From Calditrichaceae bacterium (GTDB taxonomy: Bacteria > Calditrichota > Calditrichia > Calditrichales > Calditrichaceae), in assembly GCA_024763405.1 (NCBI GenBank), contig JANTFQ010000163.1, positions 1-5,719 on the forward strand: a stretch of DNA of 5,719 nucleotides. The letters are read 5' to 3'. The notes below the pieces were generated by a model. The model did not search any database. It saw only the letters and a program-made list of their open reading frames with translations, and was not told the DNA's origin. The first letter of the stretch is position 1; every line of letters starts with the position of its first letter. Below are positions 1 through 5,702 of the stretch, one piece after another. The position numbers were made by a program, and so were the translations under genes.

Positions 1-54
1 ACCACGCAGTTCCAATCACGTTTACATAAGGGAAAAGTCGTTGAGCAGGATTAA
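1..54 (+). CDS. Possible C-terminal end of an upstream gene (partial)
   Basis: Reading from base 1, seventeen sense codons (TTQFQSRLHKGKVVEQD) run to a TAA at 52-54. If real, this is the tail of a gene lying mostly outside the window, overlapping the TTG start of the next gene by 14 bases in a different frame. Such overlaps are common in operons, and the ribosome site of the next gene would lie inside this tail. The support is weak, because seventeen open codons can occur by chance and the neighbouring frame is also open back to base 2. The peptide is too short to assign to a family. Confidence 0.3.
   Translation, partial: TTQFQSRLHKGKVVEQD
28..33 (+). promoter_or_regulatory. Ribosome binding site for the SDR gene (decides the TTG start)
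   Basis: AAGGGA lies 7 bases before the TTG at 41. There is no ATG in this frame upstream within the window, and the first internal Met is at residue 130, so this site is the main reason for accepting a TTG start. Confidence 0.6.
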
Positions 55-853
55 GGGTACACGTATTGTACTGACCGGAGCGGCCGGCGATCTGGGGCGG
101 CTTTTAGCGCAGGAATTTTGCCATCTCGGCGCCGCCAGTCTGGCGTTGTTAGATGTAAATGCGGCCAGGCTAAACGTGTTAAAAGAAGAGTTGAGTGAAT
201 CTAAAACGGAAATTAACAGCTATGTATGCGACCTGTCTGAACCGGATCAGATTGAAAAAACGGCGCAGCAAATTCAATCTGATTTTGGAATACCACAGAT
301 TTTGATTCACAACGCAGGTTTATTAGTAAACAAACCGTTTTGGGAATGCGGGGCGGAGAAGCTCGAAAAAATAATCACTGTAAACAGTACCGCCCTGTTC
401 TGGCTGAGTAAAGCCTTTTTGCCGCAGATGCTCTCTGCCAACGAGGGGCATATCGTAACCATCGCTTCGGCCGCCGGACTTGCGGCCTCGGCAGGCCTGG
501 CTTCTTATCCGGCCAGTAAATTTGCCGCGGTGGGTTTTAACGAAACCCTGCGCCAGGAATTAAAACAGGTTGGCAGCGCCATCCGCACAACGGTGGTCTG
601 TCCCTTCTACATTTCCACTCAAATGGTCCCCGGAGTACGCAGCCGTATTCCGTTTTTACTGCCGATACTAAAACCGCAGCAAGTCAGTCAAAATATTCTT
701 AAAGCCATTCAGAAAAATAAAAAACAATTACTGATGCCCCGTTTGCTTTACACGGTTCCTCTACTGCGCCTGCTACCCGCATCCGCTTTTGATTTTATAT
801 TGCGTATTCTCGGGATCAACCAGACGGCACAAACCATTCAAAAAGAATCCTAA
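41..853 (+). CDS. Short-chain dehydrogenase/reductase, 17-beta-HSD11-like (classical SDR)
   Basis: This is a 270-residue NAD(P)-dependent oxidoreductase of the classical SDR family. Visible motifs are the cofactor-binding TGAAGDLG (residues 12-19), Asp38 at the end of strand 2 (in this family usually a sign of NAD(H) preference), HNAG (90-93), Asn115, Ser143 in IASAAG, and the catalytic Tyr156-x3-Lys160 pair. The segment around GHIVTIASAAG, the YPASKFAAVGF stretch, the TTVVCPF stretch and the hydrophobic C-terminal part (about 237-259, ending LRILGI) resemble the 17-beta-hydroxysteroid dehydrogenase 11 / retinol dehydrogenase 10 branch, whose members act on steroids, retinoids or lipid alcohols, often at membranes. 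No N-terminal membrane anchor is present. The substrate cannot be read from the sequence. The start is TTG, chosen for its AAGGGA site and because the Rossmann fold begins directly after it; a start left of the window is possible, since the frame stays open to base 2. Confidence 0.9.
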   Translation: MSRIKGTRIVLTGAAGDLGRLLAQEFCHLGAASLALLDVNAARLNVLKEELSESKTEINSYVCDLSEPDQIEKTAQQIQSDFGIPQILIHNAGLLVNKPFWECGAEKLEKIITVNSTALFWLSKAFLPQMLSANEGHIVTIASAAGLAASAGLASYPASKFAAVGFNETLRQELKQVGSAIRTTVVCPFYISTQMVPGVRSRIPFLLPILKPQQVSQNILKAIQKNKKQLLMPRLLYTVPLLRLLPASAFDFILRILGINQTAQTIQKES

Positions 854-876
854 AAAATTACCTGTTCAATTTTCGG

Positions 877-907
877 TTGTTTCCCAAATTCCGGACGCTT
901 ATTTTTG
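877..907 (+). promoter_or_regulatory. Possible promoter in front of ada
   Basis: The gap between the dehydrogenase and ada contains TTGTTT at 877-882 and TTATTT at 899-904, 16 bases apart, a poor sigma-70-like pair. The same place also reads as TTG, 20 bases, then TATTTTTG at 900-907, which fits the TAnnTTTG -7 element of Bacteroidota-type promoters. Either would place transcription start shortly before the GAGGA site of ada. No convincing Ada-box (AAAGCGCA-like) sequence is visible. This is pattern matching in an AT-rich gap and may be chance; ada could instead be read through from the dehydrogenase. Confidence 0.25.
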
Positions 908-920
908 AAGCATTGAATAT

Positions 921-925
921 GAGGA
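921..925 (+). promoter_or_regulatory. Ribosome binding site for ada (decides the start at 934)
   Basis: GAGGA sits 8 bases before the ATG at 934. The alternative ATG at 919 overlaps this site, and the frame's longest extension to a TTG at 877 has no comparable site, so 934 is preferred. Confidence 0.7.
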
Positions 926-933
926 AAACCATT

Positions 934-1992
934 ATGAATAAACGTTCTTCATCATTACCGGACAGAGAAACGATGATCAAAGCCCTGCAGGAAAGAGACC
1001 GCAGTTTTGAAGGCATCTTTGTCACCGCCATCAAAACCACCGGGATATTTTGCCGCCCGGGCTGCCGCGCCCGAATGCCCAAACTGGAAAATGTGGAATT
1101 CTTTGCCACGGCCAAAGAAGCGCTCAGTTTCGGTTACCGTCCCTGCAAACTCTGCAAACCGATGGAACAATACGGCGAAGTACCGGACTGGCTGAAATCT
1201 TTGTTAAAGGAAGTCCATCAAAATCCGGGGATTAAATTACGTGATTTCGAATTACGGGAACGGGGCGTTGATCCGGCCCGCATCAGGCGTTGGTTTAAAA
1301 AACACCACGGAATGACGTTTCAGGCTTATTTACGCGCTCTGCGTATCAACCAGGCTTTTGGTACGATTAAACTCGGCGAAAAAGTGACTGCCTCTGCTTT
1401 TGATTCCGGTTACGAATCTCTGAGCGGTTTCAATAAAGCTTTTTCGGATGCTGCCGGTTTTACACCGGGTAAGAGCAAATCCAATCATATCATTAATATT
1501 ACACGAATTCTAAGTCCGCTCGGCCCGTTTCTGGCCGGCGCCACGGAAGAAGGAATTTGCCTGCTGGAATTTACCGACCGCCGGATGCTGGAAACACAGA
1601 TAAAGCGGCTGAAAAAACGCTTAAACAGCGAGCTGTTACCAGGAACGAGCAAATACTTTGAACCGCTTTCCCGGCAGCTTCAGGAATATTTTGAGGGCAA
1701 ACGAAAAGAATTTTCAATTCCGTTGGTAACCCCCGGAACAGATTTCCAAAAAAAAGTCTGGCAAGAGCTACAAACGATTCCCTATGGAAAAACCCGCTCC
1801 TACGAAGAGCAGGCAAAAGCCATAAACAACCCCAAAGCCATCCGCGCTGTGGCCCGTGCTAACGGCGATAACCGCATTGCCATTCTTATTCCCTGTCACC
1901 GGGTTATCGGAAAAGACGGCAGTATGACCGGATATGGCGGTAAAATCTGGCGGAAAGAATATTTACTGGAGCTGGAACGAAATAATATGTAA
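934..1992 (+). CDS. ada: Ada: bifunctional methylphosphotriester/O6-methylguanine-DNA methyltransferase and transcriptional activator
   Basis: Ada removes methyl groups from DNA phosphotriesters and from O6-alkylguanine by transfer onto its own cysteines. In E. coli the N-terminally methylated form activates the adaptive-response genes. The protein is 352 residues from the ATG at 934, against 354 in E. coli. Domains in order are: the zinc-binding methyl-acceptor domain with Cys40, Cys44 (FCRPGC), Cys71 and Cys74 (PCKLC); an AraC-type double helix-turn-helix at about 88-185, ending in AGFTPGK; a ribonuclease-H-like subdomain at about 190-265; and the methyltransferase domain at about 268-345 with the active-site PCHRV at 320-324 (Cys321). 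All key cysteines are present, so both activities look intact. The Met at 934 is preferred over the upstream TTG (877) and ATG (919) because of its GAGGA site and the usual family length. An 80-base gap separates it from the dehydrogenase, and a flavin-type protein gene follows after 35 bases. Confidence 0.96.
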   Translation: MNKRSSSLPDRETMIKALQERDRSFEGIFVTAIKTTGIFCRPGCRARMPKLENVEFFATAKEALSFGYRPCKLCKPMEQYGEVPDWLKSLLKEVHQNPGIKLRDFELRERGVDPARIRRWFKKHHGMTFQAYLRALRINQAFGTIKLGEKVTASAFDSGYESLSGFNKAFSDAAGFTPGKSKSNHIINITRILSPLGPFLAGATEEGICLLEFTDRRMLETQIKRLKKRLNSELLPGTSKYFEPLSRQLQEYFEGKRKEFSIPLVTPGTDFQKKVWQELQTIPYGKTRSYEEQAKAINNPKAIRAVARANGDNRIAILIPCHRVIGKDGSMTGYGGKIWRKEYLLELERNNM

Positions 1993-2013
1993 CTCCGGAT
2001 CGTTTTTTGTTTT

Positions 2014-2020
2014 GGGAGGA
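2014..2020 (+). promoter_or_regulatory. Strong ribosome binding site for the FMN split-barrel gene
   Basis: GGGAGGA lies 7 bases before the ATG at 2028 and is the strongest Shine-Dalgarno match in the window. It suggests efficient translation even though the gene follows ada in what may be the same transcript. Confidence 0.75.
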
Positions 2021-2027
2021 AAATTAA

Positions 2028-2513
2028 ATGGATATCCAAAACAATTGGGGCATGATCCGCAAACATTTTAACAGTTGTTTCCGAACTAATTTTCATGTAT
2101 CAATCGCATCCGTCAATGAACAAAACGAACCAACGGTAACACCTATCGGTTCCCTGTTTCTAAATAATGTTCAAAACGGTTTTTATTTTGAAAAATTTCC
2201 CGAGAAGCTGCCGCGGCTCGCAAAATCCAACCCAAATATTTGCGTACTAGCGGTTAACAGCGGAACTCTGTTCTGGTTAAAGTCCTTGTTTCTCGGAAAT
2301 TTTAAATCGTATCCGGGTCTCAAACTATATGGGCAACTTGGTGAAAGGCGTTTGGCTTCCCCAAAAGAGACTGCCCGGCTGAACCGCAGGATGAAAATCA
2401 CAAAAGGATTGAAAGGAAATACCTACCTATGGGGCAAAATGGAATATATCCGGGAAATTCATTTTACCCGTGCCGAAAAAGTAAATCTGGGACAGATGAC
2501 AAAGGGATTATAA
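2028..2513 (+). CDS. Pyridoxamine 5'-phosphate oxidase-like FMN split-barrel protein
   Basis: This small protein of 161 residues resembles the pyridoxamine 5'-phosphate oxidase-like split beta-barrel family, whose members typically bind FMN, F420 or haem as homodimers. The family-like part is the N-terminal half: a first strand pair with FHVSIASVNEQNEPTVTPIG (residues 22-41, where peptide backbone and Thr/Ser residues usually contact the flavin phosphate), then LFLNN and GFYFEKF (51-57), then a strand with ICVLAVNS (71-78). YLWGKMEYI (133-141) is the likely last barrel strand. True PdxH proteins are longer, about 210-220 residues, and carry a conserved C-terminal substrate region absent here, so PLP synthesis is unlikely. 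The substrate and even the cofactor are unknown. It starts 35 bases after ada and ends 17 bases before the DUF1697 gene, so co-transcription is likely. Confidence 0.8.
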   Translation: MDIQNNWGMIRKHFNSCFRTNFHVSIASVNEQNEPTVTPIGSLFLNNVQNGFYFEKFPEKLPRLAKSNPNICVLAVNSGTLFWLKSLFLGNFKSYPGLKLYGQLGERRLASPKETARLNRRMKITKGLKGNTYLWGKMEYIREIHFTRAEKVNLGQMTKGL

Positions 2514-2530
2514 AATCGGGAAAATAAAAA

Positions 2531-3088
2531 ATGGAAACATATATTTCTCTACTGCGCGGCATCAACGTCAGCGGAAAAAACAAAATCAAAATGACGGACC
2601 TAAAAAGAAGCTTTGAATCACACGGATTTCTAAATGTACAAACCTATATTCAAAGCGGGAATGTAATCTTTCAATACAAACATGGATATGAAAAGCAGCT
2701 CGAAGACAAAATTCAGCACCTAATTAAATCTGTATTTGGTTTCGATGTTCCGGTCGTAATCCGCACATTTCAAGATTTTAAAGACATTATTTCGGCCACG
2801 CCTTTTAGCGCGAAAGAGGAGACTATGCAATATGTAACTTTTCTAAAAAGCGCGCCGGATTCTTTTCCTGATGATAAAATCAATCCGGCAAAAAATGAAT
2901 CTGAAATTGTTTCTATTGTGGATAAAAATATTTATCTTTATTGCCCCATCGGATATGGACGAACGAAATTATCCAATGCGTTTTTTGAGAAAAAACTAAA
3001 ACAAACCGCTACCACACGGAACTGGAAAACCATCCGAACACTCTGCGATATGGCAGCGGATGTATCTTCTGGAAGGAAGCAGCAATGA
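2531..3088 (+). CDS. DUF1697 family protein
   Basis: This cytoplasmic protein of 185 residues belongs to DUF1697, a widespread family without an established function. Recognisable family signatures are the N-terminal YISLLRGINVSGKNKIKM (residues 4-21), the YIQSGNVIF stretch (39-47), YVTFL (101-105), GYGRTKLSN (141-149) and TTRNWKTI (161-168) near the C-terminus. The length is normal for the family and the gene looks intact. The ATG at 2531 opens directly on the conserved YISLLRGIN block, so the start is well supported, although the GGG about 10 bases upstream is only a weak ribosome site. The gene is clearly richer in A and T than its neighbours (about 32% GC over three sampled 60-base lines). 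It overlaps the next gene by four bases (ATGA), which points to translational coupling. Confidence 0.9.
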   Translation: METYISLLRGINVSGKNKIKMTDLKRSFESHGFLNVQTYIQSGNVIFQYKHGYEKQLEDKIQHLIKSVFGFDVPVVIRTFQDFKDIISATPFSAKEETMQYVTFLKSAPDSFPDDKINPAKNESEIVSIVDKNIYLYCPIGYGRTKLSNAFFEKKLKQTATTRNWKTIRTLCDMAADVSSGRKQQ

Positions 3089-3561
3089 AAACCGAAGACA
3101 ATACAATTTTAATTACTGATTTCTATAACGCTTTCCAAAACCGGGATGCAAAAAAAATGGCCGAAAATTATCACGAACAGATTGAATTCAGTGACCCGGC
3201 ATTCGGTACGTTAAACGGTCCCGAAGCGGCGCTGATGTGGAAAATGCTTCTGCGCAGCGCTAAAGATTTAAGGGTAGAATATCAGATTCATTCCGTCACC
3301 GACACCACCGCTAAAGTACATTGGGAAGCGTTTTATACGTATGGAAAAGACAAACGCAAAGTACACAACAGAGCCGAAGCAACCTTGGAAATCGCAGACG
3401 GAAAAATTATCCGGCACAAAGATAAATACTCTCTGTGGAAATGGGCTGCTCAGACAATGGGCCTTAACGGCCTGATCATTGGCGGAACCACATTTTTTAG
3501 GAAACGGCTTCAGAAACAGAGTAAAGAAATGCTGCAGCGTTTTTTGAACAAACAAAAATAA
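3085..3561 (+). CDS. NTF2-like / SnoaL-like fold protein
   Basis: This 158-residue protein fits the nuclear-transport-factor-2-like (SnoaL-like) family: small cone-shaped alpha+beta barrels that serve as enzymes, binding proteins or dimerising modules. Visible features are the first helix with FYNAFQNRD (13-21), the typical following segment HEQIEFSDPAFG (30-41), a strand pair with AKVHWEAFYTYG (76-87), and the conserved end AEATLEIADGKIIRHKDKYSLWKW (97-120), where the D-G-K-I and H-x-D positions are characteristic. The tail after residue 137 is strongly basic. The start ATG overlaps the stop of the DUF1697 gene, and AAGGA at 3073-3077, seven bases upstream, supports it. No catalytic assignment is possible. 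It is the last gene of the + strand group. Confidence 0.82.
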   Translation: MKTEDNTILITDFYNAFQNRDAKKMAENYHEQIEFSDPAFGTLNGPEAALMWKMLLRSAKDLRVEYQIHSVTDTTAKVHWEAFYTYGKDKRKVHNRAEATLEIADGKIIRHKDKYSLWKWAAQTMGLNGLIIGGTTFFRKRLQKQSKEMLQRFLNKQK

Positions 3562-3635
3562 CCGCACGAAAAGTTTTAGAACTACAGGCGATCGGAATTC
3601 TGTTGTTTAGTGTCTGTCTTTAAAGTAGTGTATAA

Positions 3636-3741
3636 CCTCATCCCCCGAAGTATCGGGGCAGGCCAGCCCTCTCCTGAAAGAAGAGAGAGAAAAGAAAGTT
3701 TCCCTTCTCCTTGTAGGAAAAAAATATGTCAGGGAATGAGG
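3636..3741. repeat. Imperfect palindromic intergenic repeat element bounded by CCTCATCCC arms
   Basis: The space between the two convergent gene groups (3562-3782) carries no credible gene but contains a structured element of about 106 bases. Its ends are inverted: CCTCATCCC at 3636-3644 and GGGAATGAGG at 3732-3741, complementary apart from one extra base. Inside lie a perfect CCCCGA/TCGGGG hairpin (3643-3658), an imperfect hairpin around CTCTCCT and AAGAGAG (about 3670-3686), and another around TTCTCC and GGAAAA (3705-3722). It resembles degenerate copies of REP/MITE-like elements with CCTCATCCC ends that are scattered between genes in many bacteria. It may help end transcription from both sides. 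The remaining parts, 3562-3635 and 3742-3782, show only AT-rich sequence with a weak ACAAATT/AATTTTGT inverted repeat at 3758-3778. Confidence 0.6.
3643..3658. other. Perfect hairpin, 6-base stem and 4-base loop
   Basis: CCCCGA, loop AGTA, TCGGGG forms a perfect GC-rich stem-loop near one end of the palindromic element. Neither strand has a T-run directly after it, so it is not a standard intrinsic terminator, though it could block RNA 3' decay or assist termination between the convergent transcripts. Confidence 0.55.
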
Positions 3742-3782
3742 CATCGATGACGATAGAACAAATTATAAAAAATTTTGTAAAA

Positions 3783-5108
3783 TTATTGAGATACTATTTC
3801 CCAATCCAACTTCCAGTTCCACTGATCAAAATATAAATTCCTGCCTGCCCATTCCGCTTCCCCACGCTGGGAATCTACCGTTTCCGAACGTATAAATGTT
3901 TTCGGAGGATTAAACAACTGTGAAAAATCTTCATTAAAAATAAGACGATAACTATCCATTCCGTTTAGATAAAACCACTTCAGTTGTTCATCTGAACTGT
4001 TTCTTAAACCATACGTAACGTCCACCGGTACCCAGCCATACGGTTTAAAGTAGAGCATTCCCCAGTCATGCATACTATCGTGTGGCGGTTTAAATTCCCA
4101 GCCAGACTGCCAACGGGCCGGAATACCATTCAGGCGGCAAAGCGTAATAAAGAGAAGTGTTTGAATGCCGCAATCTCCGTGAAGATTTTCATAGGCATAT
4201 TGAGAAATATTTTTAATGGTCGAATATTCGCGCGCCGAAGCCCAGGGGATATTGCTATCAACCCAGGTAAATAGTTTTTGCGCAATGCGGTAAGGATTTT
4301 TCTCACTACCCACGATTTTCTCAGATAATTCGCGCAAGGTATCTGAAAATATGATATGCGGCGGACGTTCGGCAAGGAATTCCTCCAATCCGTCTTCGGG
4401 TATAATGCGCTGCACCAGAGCAGGATCGATGGCCGAATATGTTGCGTGAGCCGTATATTCATACGTAACCCAAAATTCGGCAACGGAATCTTTAACCGAG
4501 CGCTGCTCGAAATAGATGATTCGCTGCGGACTACCTGCGGCAGACAGCTGATGCACTTCAGGCTGCGAGGCGATGAGTTTTATATCTGTTTGCCTGTCCT
4601 TAATTTCAATCGGAAATGGAATCCAGCAGCGGATTGTTTCGCCGGCGGGCACCACATTGGCATCTACTGTTAACGTTTGCGTTATTCGAAAGCGAACCGG
4701 ATGTACATATTTTTTCCCGCTTTCCTTGACTCTGTTTATGACCTGTTGATCGTGTTCATCAAGTTTAAACGCCTTATTTTTTTCTGCTTGCGGATGCGCC
4801 TTTTCCCATATTTCCCGGCATTGGGGATCGATACGAAACAGGTTGCGGGCAGCCCGCTTAAAATATTTTTTTTCACCGTCAATCATCCGCATTTCGAGCG
4901 CTCTACTTTTTTCCCACTCCAGCATTTGAGCATCGTTGACATCCGGAATATACCGTTGAATAAATGCTTTAACTTCCTGCTGCGTCTTTGTGAAATCCTT
5001 TTTTATGCGCATTAAACGCTTCTGTTCAAAATCTTCTTGATGATTGGCCGGGCCACAGGAAACTAAACTCTGCAATACAATTAGAATTAGTACCGCATAT
5101 TTAAACAT
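3783..5108 (-). CDS. Transglutaminase-like (papain-fold) lipoprotein
   Basis: This is an exported protein of 441 residues with a transglutaminase-like core. The N-terminus (MFKYAVLILIVLQSLVSC) is a lipoprotein signal with lipobox LVSC and Cys18 as the predicted lipidated residue, so it should sit on a membrane facing the periplasm or outside. Residues 19-135 are highly charged and probably helical, without a recognised domain. A beta-rich segment follows (about 138-225, with WIPFP at 162-166). The core covers about 260-375: HGDCG with catalytic Cys313, HDWG with His347, and PVDVTYG with Asp363, forming the expected Cys-His-Asp triad. The end is rich in Trp (NLYFDQWNWKL), as in related bacterial transglutaminase lipoproteins. 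Members can act as proteases, crosslinkers or peptidases; the substrate here is unknown. The start at 5108 is preferred over 5129 because GGAG (5114-5117) stands 5 bases before it and the signal peptide then has normal form. It lies 10 bases behind the nitroreductase gene. Confidence 0.88.
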   Translation of the reverse strand: MFKYAVLILIVLQSLVSCGPANHQEDFEQKRLMRIKKDFTKTQQEVKAFIQRYIPDVNDAQMLEWEKSRALEMRMIDGEKKYFKRAARNLFRIDPQCREIWEKAHPQAEKNKAFKLDEHDQQVINRVKESGKKYVHPVRFRITQTLTVDANVVPAGETIRCWIPFPIEIKDRQTDIKLIASQPEVHQLSAAGSPQRIIYFEQRSVKDSVAEFWVTYEYTAHATYSAIDPALVQRIIPEDGLEEFLAERPPHIIFSDTLRELSEKIVGSEKNPYRIAQKLFTWVDSNIPWASAREYSTIKNISQYAYENLHGDCGIQTLLFITLCRLNGIPARWQSGWEFKPPHDSMHDWGMLYFKPYGWVPVDVTYGLRNSSDEQLKWFYLNGMDSYRLIFNEDFSQLFNPPKTFIRSETVDSQRGEAEWAGRNLYFDQWNWKLDWEIVSQ

Positions 5109-5113
5109 CATAT

Positions 5114-5117
5114 CTCC
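5114..5117 (-). promoter_or_regulatory. Ribosome binding site for the lipoprotein gene (decides the start)
   Basis: Read on the minus strand, GGAG is followed by ATATG and then the ATG at 5108, a spacing of 5 bases. The ATG at 5111 would be only 2 bases away, and the ATG at 5129 lies upstream of the site within the nitroreductase gene. Confidence 0.6.
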
Positions 5118-5118
5118 A

Positions 5119-5691
5119 TTAAAACACATTTATAATGATATCATCCAGAGCCCGTTTCGGTACATGGTGCCTATCATTTTCGCGCCAGTATTCGATACTG
5201 CCGTTTTCTTTAACTTCTTCCAGTTTAATTTTCTCACCGCATTTTCCGATGGCAATTACCAGTAAAATATCAAACTGGTCAGAGATAGATAAAGTCTCCC
5301 GCAATTCTTCCCGCCTGATAGCGGAAATAGTGCAGGCGGCGAATCCTGCCTCACGGGCGCCAAGCATAATGGACTGGGCCGCAATACCATGATCGCAATC
5401 TATTTTTTTACTAACGGTCCGGTCTGATAAAATGATTATATAAGCCGGCGGGCGCTCCCCTTCCGCGGGACCCGGCCACTCTTTTAGATAACCGGCCCAG
5501 GCCAGATTTGGAAAAATTTTTTGATTATTCTCCGGACTGTTCGAAAGGATGTAGCGCAACGGCTGCAAATTACCGGAAGAGGCGGAAAGCCGGGCTAGGT
5601 CAACCAGTTCTTTCAGCGTTGCCGCGGGTACCTTTTCTTCCTGAATAAAACGGCGGCAGGTACGTGTTTTGACAATTAGTTCTCTTAACAT
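5119..5691 (-). CDS. Nitroreductase family flavoprotein
   Basis: This is a cytoplasmic, probably dimeric FMN enzyme of 190 residues that would use NAD(P)H to reduce nitro compounds, quinones or related acceptors. Typical features are KTRTCRRF (residues 8-15), whose arginines bind the FMN phosphate, SASSGNLQP (37-44; Ser/Asn/Gln contact the flavin), the helix with HGIAAQSIML (101-110) followed by REAGFAACTI, and the late strand LLVIAIGK (143-150) ahead of the C-terminal YWRENDRHHVPKR stretch seen in one branch of the family. The length matches short single-domain members. The natural substrate cannot be inferred. The ATG at 5691 is chosen over a TTG at 5706 because the AAGGA site lies 6 bases before it and overlaps the longer reading. 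It is the first gene of a two-gene minus-strand unit with the lipoprotein gene; its promoter is probably outside the window. Confidence 0.92.
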   Translation of the reverse strand: MLRELIVKTRTCRRFIQEEKVPAATLKELVDLARLSASSGNLQPLRYILSNSPENNQKIFPNLAWAGYLKEWPGPAEGERPPAYIIILSDRTVSKKIDCDHGIAAQSIMLGAREAGFAACTISAIRREELRETLSISDQFDILLVIAIGKCGEKIKLEEVKENGSIEYWRENDRHHVPKRALDDIIINVF

Positions 5692-5697
5692 TTTACA

Positions 5698-5702
5698 TCC
5701 TT
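5698..5702 (-). promoter_or_regulatory. Ribosome binding site for the nitroreductase gene
   Basis: On the minus strand AAGGA precedes the ATG at 5691 by 6 bases. Its position inside the longer TTG-initiated reading argues against that upstream start. Confidence 0.65.

Noticed and set aside
877..933. Longer N-terminus for Ada starting at a TTG at 877 or an ATG at 919
   Set aside because: The extra residues have no family counterpart, 919 overlaps the GAGGA site, and the ATG at 934 gives a normal spacing and a protein of almost the E. coli length.
1976..2013. Possible terminator after ada (AACGA/TCGTT arms followed by a T-run)
   Set aside because: The stem is only 5 bases with a 19-base loop and begins inside the coding sequence. 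The T-run has no stable GC-rich hairpin in front of it.
2028..2513. Calling this gene pdxH (pyridoxamine phosphate oxidase)
   Set aside because: It is about 50 residues shorter than PdxH and lacks the C-terminal substrate-binding block; only the split-barrel fold is supported.
3636..3741. CRISPR array or riboswitch in the convergent intergenic region
   Set aside because: There are no regularly spaced direct repeats, and the element lies downstream of both flanking genes, where a riboswitch would not act.
3758..3778. ACAAATT/AATTTTGT inverted repeat downstream of the lipoprotein gene as an intrinsic terminator
   Set aside because: The stem is almost pure A/T, has a bulge and lacks a proper U-run on either strand; it is too weak to call.
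3726..3836. Small 36-codon frame starting MSGNEASMTIEQ with an AGGA seven bases upstream
   Set aside because: Its ribosome-like site is part of the palindromic repeat, and its second half is antisense to the end of the lipoprotein gene. No family is recognisable, so it is most likely chance.
4068..4673. Open frames on the strand opposite and in other frames within the lipoprotein gene
   Set aside because: They overlap a gene with an intact catalytic triad and lipobox, show no domain, and lack ribosome sites.
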